A DNA stretch of 64,000 nucleotides from Bacteroidota bacterium (GTDB taxonomy: Bacteria; Bacteroidota; Bacteroidia; 2-12-FULL-35-15), in assembly GCA_947469885.1 (NCBI GenBank), contig CANIQT010000001.1:310001-374000 (forward strand), written 5' to 3'. Both the position numbers and the translations under genes were made by a program. Below, piece after piece: positions 21,225-29,809 of this stretch (position 1 is the first letter of the stretch; the number at the start of each line of letters is the position of its first letter). The notes beneath the pieces are model-generated. The model did no database searches. It was not told the DNA's origin and saw only the letters and a list, made by a program, of their open reading frames with translations.

Positions 21225-22351
21225 TGAAAGTACATCTAAGACAAAGGAAGCAATCCAAAAAAGGTAAAGTATCTCTTTACCTTGAAATCTACAAAGGCAC
21301 TACACAAAATGCAAATGGTAAAATTGTAGGCATTAGAGATTATGAATATTTAGAACTCTATTTGATTGACAAGCCAAGAACTCCAATAGATAAAAGGCAC
21401 AATAAAGAAACTTTGGAGGTTGCTAATAATATCAAAACAAAAATAGAACTTGAAATTAAAAATGGTGAATATGGTTTAAAAAGTGGTTTTAATCAATCTG
21501 CAAATTTTGTAGAGTACTTCAAAGCACAAACAGAAAAGCGTTTGTTGAATGATGGAAATTATGGAAATTGGGATAGTTCCTATAAGCACCTCATCAAATT
21601 TGCAGGTACACAGGTAACATTTAGAGAAGTAGATAAAAAATTTTGTGAGGGATTTAAAGACTATTTAACCACAGCAAAAACAAAAAGTGAAAAAACTTTA
21701 TCCTCATCTGCCGTTGCATCATACTTTACAAAATTTAAAGCTTGTTTGAATAAAGCAGTACAGGAGGATATTATTTTAAAAAGCCCTGCATTAGCAATAA
21801 GTACACCTAATACAGTTGAAAACATAAGAGAGTATTTAACTTTAGATGAGTTGAAAGCCATTACAAAAAAAGAGTGCAGGTATGAAGTATTAAAAAATGC
21901 TTTTATTTTTTCTTGCTTAACTGGTTTGAGGTGGTCAGATATTCAAAAATTACAATGGTCAGAGGTGCAAAAAAATGATACAGGATACAAAATAGTATTT
22001 CACCAACAAAAAACAAAGGGACTGCAATACCTTGATATTTCAGAACAAGCAAGGGGATATTTAGGGGAGCAAGGCAACCCAAGTGAGAGAGTTTTTATAG
22101 GATTAAAATATAGTGCTTATCATAATGTAGCATTGGAAAGATGGATGATGAAAGCAGGTATTACAAAAAAAATAACATTCCATTGTGCAAGGCATACATT
22201 TGCAGTACTGCAATTGACTTTAGGAACTGAAATATTTACACTTTCAAAACTATTGGGACACTCTGAATTAAAGACTACACAGATTTATGCAAAAATAATT
22301 GATGAGAAAAAAAGAGAAGCAGTAAATAAAATACCTGATTTAACTATATAA
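21224..22351 (+). CDS. Tyrosine-type site-specific recombinase/integrase
   Basis: C-terminal catalytic motifs TGLRWSDIQKLQW, HCARHTFAVLQL, LGHSELKTTQIYAK. ATG at 21224; the upstream part of the listed ORF overlaps the repeat region. Confidence 0.93.
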   Translation: MKVHLRQRKQSKKGKVSLYLEIYKGTTQNANGKIVGIRDYEYLELYLIDKPRTPIDKRHNKETLEVANNIKTKIELEIKNGEYGLKSGFNQSANFVEYFKAQTEKRLLNDGNYGNWDSSYKHLIKFAGTQVTFREVDKKFCEGFKDYLTTAKTKSEKTLSSSAVASYFTKFKACLNKAVQEDIILKSPALAISTPNTVENIREYLTLDELKAITKKECRYEVLKNAFIFSCLTGLRWSDIQKLQWSEVQKNDTGYKIVFHQQKTKGLQYLDISEQARGYLGEQGNPSERVFIGLKYSAYHNVALERWMMKAGITKKITFHCARHTFAVLQLTLGTEIFTLSKLLGHSELKTTQIYAKIIDEKKREAVNKIPDLTI

Positions 22352-22474
22352 ATGGAGCAAAGAAAAAAGAAAGGTAATATAATTTGGAGATTGATTAAGC
22401 ACTATTGGAAGTGCTTTTGGTATTTAATTTTCATTCCTGATTATAGCAACCAAAAGGAGAAAAAAGATTTATAA
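22352..22474 (+). CDS. Possible 40-aa cationic small membrane protein
   Basis: MEQRKKKGNIIWRLIKHYWKCFWYLIFIPDYSNQKEKKDL*, starting at the integrase stop; not in the supplied ORF list. Confidence 0.35.
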   Translation: MEQRKKKGNIIWRLIKHYWKCFWYLIFIPDYSNQKEKKDL

Positions 22475-22497
22475 TACCAAATTTAATTTCATTAATT

Positions 22498-23979
22498 ATG
22501 GCAATACCATTCATTCTAACAGATATTGAAAACCACCTAAATACTTTGAAATCAAAGGATGAAAAGATAAATCATTTGGTAGAGTTATTATTTGGTAGGC
22601 AAAAGAGAAGAGCAGAAATGGAAAGTGATAAAAGCAAATTGTCATTTTTAAAAAAGCAAACAAAGAATGATTATGAAATTTATCAAAATGAATTTTTAAA
22701 TGGAAGATTGGTATATTTTACCAAAGCAGATAAATGGAATAAAATGACTGCAAAAAGATTAGGATTTACAAATATTGATTTATTGAAAGAAAGGCTTTCC
22801 CTTGAAAATAAATTCAACTTACTTGATGGTGAAATTTTAATGCTTAAAGGATTAATAACTAAAACAAAAAACACAAAAGATAACACACCTGTATTAAAAG
22901 AAACAGAATCAACAAAAAGCCATCAAATGCACTTTGAAACTGAAAATACCGATGCACTTGTATATGAGATAAATAATTTTCATTTGAAATGGGAAAAAGA
23001 TATAAAAGAAGACATTGCAAAAAAATATAATAAAAGTGAATTTGCCTTGTACTATAATGGTTTCAATATGTGGGAGGTTTATGATGCTGGAAGTATTGGA
23101 GTGAACTATGAAAACAAAATGCTTTCATTGTATAAAGAATGTATAAATGAAATTGATAAAAATTCTTTGAATTTAAAAAGGGAAGATAGGATTCCTTATT
23201 TAAAAAAGATACTCCCTAAATTTTATACTAATGAACCCAATAAAGAACAAGTAACATTTTTAAGTATTCAGGAACAGGAAATTCAGGAAACAATTTATTC
23301 TTACCATACAGGGCACGATTTTATGGCAGAGGGAGGAACTCATATTTCAGATTTTATTACTATTTGTGTTTCAGGGTTTGATAGTAAAGAATTTGAATTT
23401 TATTCTTACCATTGTTTAAATCAAAAAGAGGAAACATATTTAGAAGACTTATCTGATGAAGATAATGAATACTGGAACATTAGACATTCTTTTGTAAAAA
23501 CAATTCTTTCCATAAAAAGAAATACACTTGAAAAATTAGAACAACAAATTAATAAATGGATTGAATTAGAGGGAAACAATGATAAAGGTATTGCAACTCC
23601 ACCAACAAAGGAAAAAGAAGAAAAAGCAATGGAAGTATTAAATACATTTGACTATTCTAACCTTACTGAAATATTTTTCCCTGATAAGATTGAAGATTTT
23701 AAAAGGATTGAAAATGAAATGTTGAATAGTGATTTTTTTAAAAATAATAAATGGAGTGATAAACACCCCAAATATGAATTGGCAGGACTTATACATATAT
23801 TAAACAGTAAAAAATATTTTAAACCATTGAAAGGCAAAAACACTTCTACATCATTGCTTTCATACAGATATTTTTTTGAGAAAAGATATGGCATTATTAT
23901 TGAAAAAGAATTTCAATCCAATAGAATAAATAAAAAATTACATTTTGCTAAAGTTGCTTTTACTTCTATCAATATTTAA
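22498..23979 (+). CDS. Hypothetical protein of the mobile element
   Basis: 493-aa ORF; lysine-rich, no motif I can name with confidence. Confidence 0.6.
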   Translation: MAIPFILTDIENHLNTLKSKDEKINHLVELLFGRQKRRAEMESDKSKLSFLKKQTKNDYEIYQNEFLNGRLVYFTKADKWNKMTAKRLGFTNIDLLKERLSLENKFNLLDGEILMLKGLITKTKNTKDNTPVLKETESTKSHQMHFETENTDALVYEINNFHLKWEKDIKEDIAKKYNKSEFALYYNGFNMWEVYDAGSIGVNYENKMLSLYKECINEIDKNSLNLKREDRIPYLKKILPKFYTNEPNKEQVTFLSIQEQEIQETIYSYHTGHDFMAEGGTHISDFITICVSGFDSKEFEFYSYHCLNQKEETYLEDLSDEDNEYWNIRHSFVKTILSIKRNTLEKLEQQINKWIELEGNNDKGIATPPTKEKEEKAMEVLNTFDYSNLTEIFFPDKIEDFKRIENEMLNSDFFKNNKWSDKHPKYELAGLIHILNSKKYFKPLKGKNTSTSLLSYRYFFEKRYGIIIEKEFQSNRINKKLHFAKVAFTSINI

Positions 23980-23991
23980 TTACCCTAAAAT

Positions 23992-24165
23992 ACAATACCA
24001 CATTTAGCGGTATTGATACCACATAACAATACCACTTTATTTTTAAAGCACCTCTAAAGTTCTTATTTTAAAGGCATTTTACCTCCATTGGTACTAATAC
24101 CATTTTTTCCCTTGTTATGCTAATGATATACTTTTGTTTTTGATTAATCATCAAAGGTATTGCAA
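23992..24165. promoter_or_regulatory. Repeat-rich intergenic region with iterated AATACCA/GGTATTG motifs (candidate origin or operator)
   Basis: ACAATACCAC at 23992 and 24026; CAATACC-9nt-GGTATTG inverted repeat 23993-24015; further GATACCAC, TAATACCA, GGTATTG copies. Confidence 0.45.
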
Positions 24166-24198
24166 TATCATTTTTCTAACTTTTTATAAATTATTAAA

Positions 24199-24441
24199 AT
24201 GGAACAAAAAACAATTTTCACAATTCAGGATTTAGCAGACTACACACAATGGAGTAAAAGCTATATCTACAAGAAGACCAGCGATGGCACGTTAAAGTTT
24301 AGTAAGCCATTGGGAAAAACCATCTTTTTTAGTAAAGAATGGATTGACAATTTTTTAATGTCAAATACCAATAGTACTACAAAGGAACTTGAGGCAAAAG
24401 CATCTACTATTGTTACACTTAACAAAGGAGGTGCAAAATGA
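24199..24441 (+). CDS. MerR-like/excisionase-type HTH protein
   Basis: TIQDLADYTQWSKSYIYKKTSDGTLKFSKPLGKTIFFSKEWIDNFL, matching the HTH_17 pattern. Confidence 0.75.
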   Translation: MEQKTIFTIQDLADYTQWSKSYIYKKTSDGTLKFSKPLGKTIFFSKEWIDNFLMSNTNSTTKELEAKASTIVTLNKGGAK

Positions 24442-24908
24442 TAGGAAACATTTTTTCAGATTATTACAAAGGGCAGTTACTAACCGATGCAAAAAGCAGG
24501 TATGATGTAACTCACAGTACCGGAGGTTATCCATTCTTTGAAAGTTTGTTAATCAACAAACAGAAATCTAATGTGGGAGGTTTATCATTCAATTATGCAC
24601 CAAGACCGATGCAATTCAAAGGCAATGAAAAAAGACTTGCTGAAATGATTATAAGCAAAGGTAGTAGTAGTATTAGCAGTGTGTATGTACCTAACATTCA
24701 AAAAAATTATTTTGCATTTGGTGATGTAAAAACCACCAATGATGCAATGATTATAATTTTTGATGAGGACAAAAAAACTATTGAAATATTCATTGCAAGA
24801 GGTTTAAAGAATGATAAGAAACAATTGTATTCAGATGTTTGTGATGGTTATTATGACAATGAACTGGAGGCAATAAGACAAAGTGCAAAAAATGTTTTCA
24901 AAGGATAG
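24438..24908 (+). CDS. Hypothetical mobile-element protein
   Basis: 156-aa ORF overlapping the HTH gene by 4 bp (ATGA). Confidence 0.6.
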   Translation: MIGNIFSDYYKGQLLTDAKSRYDVTHSTGGYPFFESLLINKQKSNVGGLSFNYAPRPMQFKGNEKRLAEMIISKGSSSISSVYVPNIQKNYFAFGDVKTTNDAMIIIFDEDKKTIEIFIARGLKNDKKQLYSDVCDGYYDNELEAIRQSAKNVFKG

Positions 24909-25025
24909 TAACCAATTCAGTAACCAATTGAGAGAGGGTAAAGGAGTGCTTTTTATCCTCTCCAGTTTGTTTCTGTATATCAATACATATTTAGTTACTG
25001 ATTTAGTAACCCTTGTTTATTCAGG

Positions 25026-25958
25026 ATGGATAGAATAAGTTTAACATTAAGAAAAGAACAAGTGCCAAATATTGATTTATTAGCTGAAATACCTCTTTAC
25101 CTTACAAGTATATCAACTGAAGGTTTTAGTTATGGCAAATCAACTGTAAATGGCAAATTAGGTAGTTTTGATGTAACCATTAATGAGGATAGAATTAAAA
25201 TAAGAAACGCAAGTTTAACAAAGTTTCATTTAGGTAATAGTTTATCAATGATTAGCAGGGATGGGATAAAACAGGCATTTGAAAAAATGAGTGATACATT
25301 ACATTTGCCAATTAAAAAAGCAGAGGTGCAAAAATTTCACTATCCTAAAAACATAATGCTGAATTATGATGTTTGTTTGTATTTAAAGCATTTAGGCAAT
25401 TACAGCCATTATAACAGATTAGAACAACCTTATGGTATAAACTATAAGCAAGTAAATAAAGAGTTTGCCATATATGATAAAATAAGGGAAACAAAGCATC
25501 ACAGAGAGCCATTGCCACCAATGTATAAAGATAGATTTATGATGAGGTTGGAAAGCAGGTATGGAAATAATTTGTGTAAACAATTTAATTTACCTGAAAT
25601 CACAGCAAGTTTATTATATGATGAGAGTTTTTATATGTTGGTGAATGATAACTGGTATAATGATTATAAGAACATTGATAAAATAAAAAATTACAAAATA
25701 GATATGGAACAAGTAACCACAAAGGAACAATTAAAACTTTTAGGAGTACTTTCATTAGTACAAATGGAGGGAGGCAAAAACCAGGCACTCCAAAATTTAA
25801 AAGAAAGGTATTTGCAAGGTAAACTAACCAAAAAACAGCACTATGATTTAAAAGCATTGATTGAGCAAAGCAGTACAATGAAATTGCAAACAGTTGAAAG
25901 TGATTTAATACTGGAGCTTAATCAAAAAGTAAAAGAAGCAGTGAAATACTATGTTTAA
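25026..25958 (+). CDS. Putative replication initiator resembling filamentous phage gpII/X (Phage_CRI-like)
   Basis: Pattern LTKFHLGNSLSMISRDGIKQAFEKMSDTLHLPIKKAEVQKFHYPKNIML...YLKHLGNYSHYNR...FAIYDKIRE...RFMMRLESRYGNNLCKQFN...LYDESFYM resembles the gpII/X replication protein family as I recall it. Confidence 0.6.
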   Translation: MDRISLTLRKEQVPNIDLLAEIPLYLTSISTEGFSYGKSTVNGKLGSFDVTINEDRIKIRNASLTKFHLGNSLSMISRDGIKQAFEKMSDTLHLPIKKAEVQKFHYPKNIMLNYDVCLYLKHLGNYSHYNRLEQPYGINYKQVNKEFAIYDKIRETKHHREPLPPMYKDRFMMRLESRYGNNLCKQFNLPEITASLLYDESFYMLVNDNWYNDYKNIDKIKNYKIDMEQVTTKEQLKLLGVLSLVQMEGGKNQALQNLKERYLQGKLTKKQHYDLKALIEQSSTMKLQTVESDLILELNQKVKEAVKYYV

Positions 25959-25984
25959 ACATTGATTAATCAAATTTTATCAAT

Positions 25985-26227
25985 ATGAAAAAAGGAGGAT
26001 TGAGAGCCGGTGCAGGTAGAAAACCAAAAGCAACAGAATTGGAGTTAATAGAATTACTTACTCCATTAGATGCAATTGCTTTTAAAGCATTGGAAAAAGG
26101 AGTAAAAGCAGGAGAGTACCAATACATCAAATTATTTTTTGAATATCGCTATGGCAAACCAAAACAGCAAATAGATATTGAACAAGCTGAATTACCTTGT
26201 CCTGTAATTGTAATAAAAAGGGAGTAA
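25985..26227 (+). CDS. Small RAGAGRK-motif protein (phage packaging/terminase-small-like N-terminus)
   Basis: MKKGGLRAGAGRKPKATELE...YGKPKQQ, a motif common in phage small terminase-like ORFs. Confidence 0.4.
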   Translation: MKKGGLRAGAGRKPKATELELIELLTPLDAIAFKALEKGVKAGEYQYIKLFFEYRYGKPKQQIDIEQAELPCPVIVIKRE

Positions 26228-26242
26228 TTTGAAACCAAACAA

Positions 26243-26779
26243 TTATTTTTTCCTTTTGAGTAAATGATGGTAGGTGTTTAGATTTCTATCGTTTACTATA
26301 TATGATTGAACTACCTCCCACCCCTGATTTCCCATATAATTAAGTGCATCTATCATTGAATTAAAGGTTTGCATTTTCCCGCTTTCATCTCTTATCATAT
26401 TATCTTGAAAAAAATTTCTTTTTTGTCCATAGTCAATAGAAATCTCTACTTGTACTCTAAATGGAAAAGTAGTACCAATAATTTCACAATAAATATATTT
26501 CTCTCCCAAGTATTCCTTTTGTGCAGTAGTATCATTTAGTGTTTGTAAGGATTTATTTGAAGCTAAAGAATAATATTTTGTTTTACTAATCTGCATTTTA
26601 TCGTTTACTATCTCCCCATTCCAAATTTTATGGTCATAAAAGAAATAATTATTTTTTAAAAGTGTAATAGTGCAATGAATAGAATCATTTGCATTAGTTA
26701 CTATCAAATCTTTAAACTCTTGTGAATATCCTGATATTATGCAACTCAATGCAGATAGAATAAGAATAATTTTTTTCAT
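26243..26779 (-). CDS. Small secreted hypothetical protein (putative cargo)
   Basis: Signal peptide MKKIILILSALSCIISGYSQ; C-terminal MGNQGWEVVQSYIV resembles DUF4177-type sequences. Confidence 0.55.
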   Translation of the reverse strand: MKKIILILSALSCIISGYSQEFKDLIVTNANDSIHCTITLLKNNYFFYDHKIWNGEIVNDKMQISKTKYYSLASNKSLQTLNDTTAQKEYLGEKYIYCEIIGTTFPFRVQVEISIDYGQKRNFFQDNMIRDESGKMQTFNSMIDALNYMGNQGWEVVQSYIVNDRNLNTYHHLLKRKK

Positions 26780-26890
26780 GTTTTTAATATTAATTGTTTG
26801 TGTATTCAACAAACAAATGTAATATTAATTTAAGAAATTGAATTTTTGATTTCTTTATTTCAATATGGGGGAGGTCAATAATTAACTGTT
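26777..26890 (-). promoter_or_regulatory. Promoter/upstream block homologous to 58438-58550
   Basis: GACCTCCCCCAT.TTGAAATAAAGAAA...ATTTCTTAAATTAAT.TTACATTTGTTTG...CAATTAATATT shared; TTACATTTG fits the Bacteroidota -7 TAnnTTTG element. Confidence 0.75.
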
Positions 26891-27151
26891 TTCCATTCAA
26901 CAAAGCACCCCATCAAATGTGGTCATTGCCACATTTAAAGACCTGTACACAACTTTTTCCCTTTATAGTATTATGTTTTCACTCAAAGTGCTATAAATGG
27001 CTTTGTAACACTTGTAAAATCAAATATTACAAGCTATTTGCTCTTTGTTATACCTGATATAGTATAATTTCCTTAAAAGTGGCAATGTGGTTATCTCTCA
27101 TGCTTTCTTACAAAAGAAAAAAATTGGCTTTTTTCTTTAATCGGTAGTAAA

Positions 27152-27568
27152 CTAAAAACTCCTGTAAATAGCCGTTATGTCAAATACGTTATAGTGAAGG
27201 GCATTAAACACATTCGCCTGTATGAAAATATCTGTTCCGTTCACCCAATTACAGTGAACATTATCATTGCTTTTTATTGAAAATCCTGTTTGAACATTAA
27301 ATTTTAACGGGATATAAATCGTATCTCCTGTCATTGTGTACGGGTAGGTTGCTCCAAAATCTTCAACGGAACTCATTATTAGCTTAGAAACTGTTGTTGA
27401 GGTAAAGTAAATGGTGTCCATAATACCTGCTTGTGGCATTGTATTATAATACCTTGCGTGTGGTCGGTGGCTACCCGTTCCACCACTCCCTCCTGTTGGT
27501 TGTGCATCTTCTTTCTTTTTACAACTAACAATAGTTAGAATTGCTAAAATAAATAGTAGTTTTTTCAT
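27152..27568 (-). CDS. Small lipoprotein (putative cargo)
   Basis: Lipobox-like MKKLLFILAILTIVSCKKKEDAQP. Confidence 0.6.
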   Translation of the reverse strand: MKKLLFILAILTIVSCKKKEDAQPTGGSGGTGSHRPHARYYNTMPQAGIMDTIYFTSTTVSKLIMSSVEDFGATYPYTMTGDTIYIPLKFNVQTGFSIKSNDNVHCNWVNGTDIFIQANVFNALHYNVFDITAIYRSF

Positions 27569-27679
27569 TGTGGGTAAATTTATGTTTGACAAATGTATTA
27601 AATATTAAACAGCAAAACTATTTAATATTTTCTATTTTAGTTATCAAATTTTATCCTGAAAAGTAACCCTTATGTATAA

Positions 27680-27690
27680 ATTTGTTGCTA
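27680..27690. repeat. Distal arm-type-like site ATTTGTTGCTA
   Basis: Identical over 13 nt (ATTTGTTGCTAAT) to the copy at 21172-21184. Confidence 0.55.
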
Positions 27691-27762
27691 ATATTCATTT
27701 TTTGTAATTCTAAAATAGATTACATACCTTTATTAATAGCACTTTCCAAAGGTTGCTACACT

Positions 27763-27780
27763 TTTTGTATTGGTAAGTGA
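27763..27780 (+). repeat. attR: Right attachment site core
   Basis: TTTTGTATTGGTAAGTGA, 17/18 match to attL and also F-C-I-G-K-stop. Confidence 0.82.
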
Positions 27781-27786
27781 TGTATA

Positions 27787-27818
27787 AAAAAAGTCCCGCA
27801 TTGCTGCGAGACTTTTCT
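27787..27818. terminator. Terminator-like hairpin just outside attR
   Basis: AAAAGTCCCGC-ATTGCT-GCGAGACTTTT (one mismatch), between attR and the 3' end of the minus-strand gene at 27855. Confidence 0.7.
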
Positions 27819-27854
27819 TCACTATTAACTCTTTTTCCCTATTATATAAAGGGG

Positions 27855-28526
27855 TTACCCGCAAATGGTTCCCTGCACATTGCTCAACTGACCCACTCCT
27901 GCGGTGTTTCCAGCAAAATAATAAACAAAATATTCGTTGCCTTTAATTAAAGCATTAAACTGTTTTTTGCGTTTTTTATTTACATCAATTCTAATAATAA
28001 ATGCCGCATCTGCCGGGTCAATAACCAACTGACCCTCTCTAATTGCCGTATTAGCAAGTTCTTTTGTGGTGAGCAGGGCACCATAAAATTCGGCTCCCGG
28101 AACAACTTTACACTCTGCCACCACCATGCGCGATGCCTCGCCTCTGCCAACAGTTACTACCGCAACTCCCGGCACTGAGGAAGCCGTGCGAGTTACCTTA
28201 GTGGGTATAAATCCTCCCAAAATAATGATGTCTTCATTACCGTTAGCCCGTGCATCCACAGCTATGCTGAACAAGTCCATATCGCTCAAAACATCTGCCT
28301 TTGCAAGCAAAAAAGGACCTTTTTGGTCTTCGCCTCCCCGCTTATAAGCACTATACTTGAGATTGTAAGTCGCAATATGACCTTCATAAACTGTTTGCGT
28401 CACAGGGGCAGTGGCAGCAAAAGTGCCGGTGTTGCCAAACCATCCTGTTTTTACTCCTGTAGCCGTGTCGGGTAAGGTTTCAAACGACTCGGTGTGATAC
28501 TCTAAACTACATACTGATTTTGCCAT
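27855..28526 (-). CDS. Hypothetical protein with FnIII-like C-terminal motif
   Basis: 223-aa ORF; C-terminal LIKGNEYFVYYFAGNTAGVGQLS resembles an FnIII strand F/G pattern. Confidence 0.5.
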   Translation of the reverse strand: MAKSVCSLEYHTESFETLPDTATGVKTGWFGNTGTFAATAPVTQTVYEGHIATYNLKYSAYKRGGEDQKGPFLLAKADVLSDMDLFSIAVDARANGNEDIIILGGFIPTKVTRTASSVPGVAVVTVGRGEASRMVVAECKVVPGAEFYGALLTTKELANTAIREGQLVIDPADAAFIIRIDVNKKRKKQFNALIKGNEYFVYYFAGNTAGVGQLSNVQGTICG

Positions 28527-29006
28527 TTTTCTATTTGTTTTTAGTTTTTAACTGATTTTTTTTTTTACTTATGTTATTGTTTTTTAATAATTTAATAGTG
28601 TTGAAAGTTCAAAAAAGGCACTTCCTATTTTTTCCGAAAAGAAAGCCTTCTTTTCCATAAACATTGCTTTATTAATCAAAAAGAAAGGGAACTATTGCTT
28701 AAACTTCCCTAAGTTTGTCTGAAATTTCCCAAATTTTTCCAAAATTTCCCAAATTTCAATCTCTATTTCCCAAACTTTATCTCCAATGTTCATTTCTTTT
28801 GCTCTTCATTTGCTTTCTTTTTCAAAAAGAAAGGAATAAAAACGAAAAAAGTCCCATTGTCTGCAAAAACACTTTTCTAACTGCCTCCTTTTTTTTCCCG
28901 GTATTCGGTTTTTAACCTGCTTTACGCCCCTTAATCCCCCTTTTAAAGCCAAAAGGTTACCCTAAGAAATTAAATTATATTTGTACTCTCTGTAAATGAA
29001 TGTATT

Positions 29007-29574
29007 ATGAATAAAAAAAAGATGCCATAACCGGACATATTAAGAATAATCGTCAGAAAAAAGTAAAACAATACAACCTGGATGTATATTCCCGTTTCCT
29101 GCCTTGGGCAAAACGAAGATTTAAAGCCAGCGAAGCCGAAGTGCAGGCAGCTTACCACAAAGCTTTTGAAATATTTTGCCGGAAAATAAAAGCAGGCAAA
29201 TTCCGCACCGAAACAGCAGCACCCGAAACTTATCTTTTCGAAATTGGCAAATTTTGTATGATGAAAATAAAATATCCGGGTAAAAGAAAAAAAGAAAAAC
29301 CAACATTCGTTAGAACAAAAACCATTGCCGACAGCACAAACCCCATTGATGAAAAAACGGAAGAAGACCATCGGAAAAAACTGCTGGAACTGTATTTGCA
29401 AAAGCTCACCCCTCATTGTGCCGCACTTATCCGTGCGAGAAAATTAGAAGGACAAAGCATAGCACAGATAACAAAAGAAAAAAATTACCAGAATGCCAAT
29501 TCCCCAAAGTAGCCATCAGCAAATGTTATAATTGCCTTAAAAAAATTGCAAGAGAGAGCAGGAAAAAGGGGTAG
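29007..29574 (+). pseudogene. Sigma-70-like/ECF RNA polymerase sigma factor interrupted by two poly-A frameshifts
   Basis: Reconstructed: MNKKKDAITGHIKNNRQKK...AEVQAAYHKAFEIFCRKI...LYLQKLTPHCAALIRARKLEGQSIAQITKEKKLPECQFPKVAISKCYNCLKKIARESRKKG*. One extra A is needed in the A8 tract 29013-29020 and one in the A7 tract 29478-29484. Confidence 0.55.
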
Positions 29575-29809
29575 TTTTTTTTTGAATAATGGTGTGAATT
29601 ATTTATTACTATTGTATGTTATTTCCATATAAAATCTTCGTATATTTTTTTGGGGGGCTGATAATTAATTAATTATTACTTTTGGAGGTGCATATAATAA
29701 TATGTTAGCAGTTATCCTGAAAGCTCCGAACAAAGCTGTCTGCAAACTGTTCAGTTTTACGACAGAACCTAAAAAATAAAAACAAAAAAAAATTAAAACA
29801 AAAAACAAA

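Larger units (their letters stand above)
21058..27780. mobile_element. ~6.7-kb element integrated at the mnmE 3' end, with a tyrosine recombinase and a filamentous-phage-type Rep-like protein
   Basis: 18-bp direct repeat (17/18 identical) at both ends; integrase adjacent to the left repeat; arm-type-like repeats near both ends; HTH and Rep-like genes between. Confidence 0.82.

Noticed and set aside
28715-28915. 66-aa ORF with FPKFPKFQSLFPK
   Set aside because: Derives from low-complexity repeated TTTCCCAAA text, no coding evidence.
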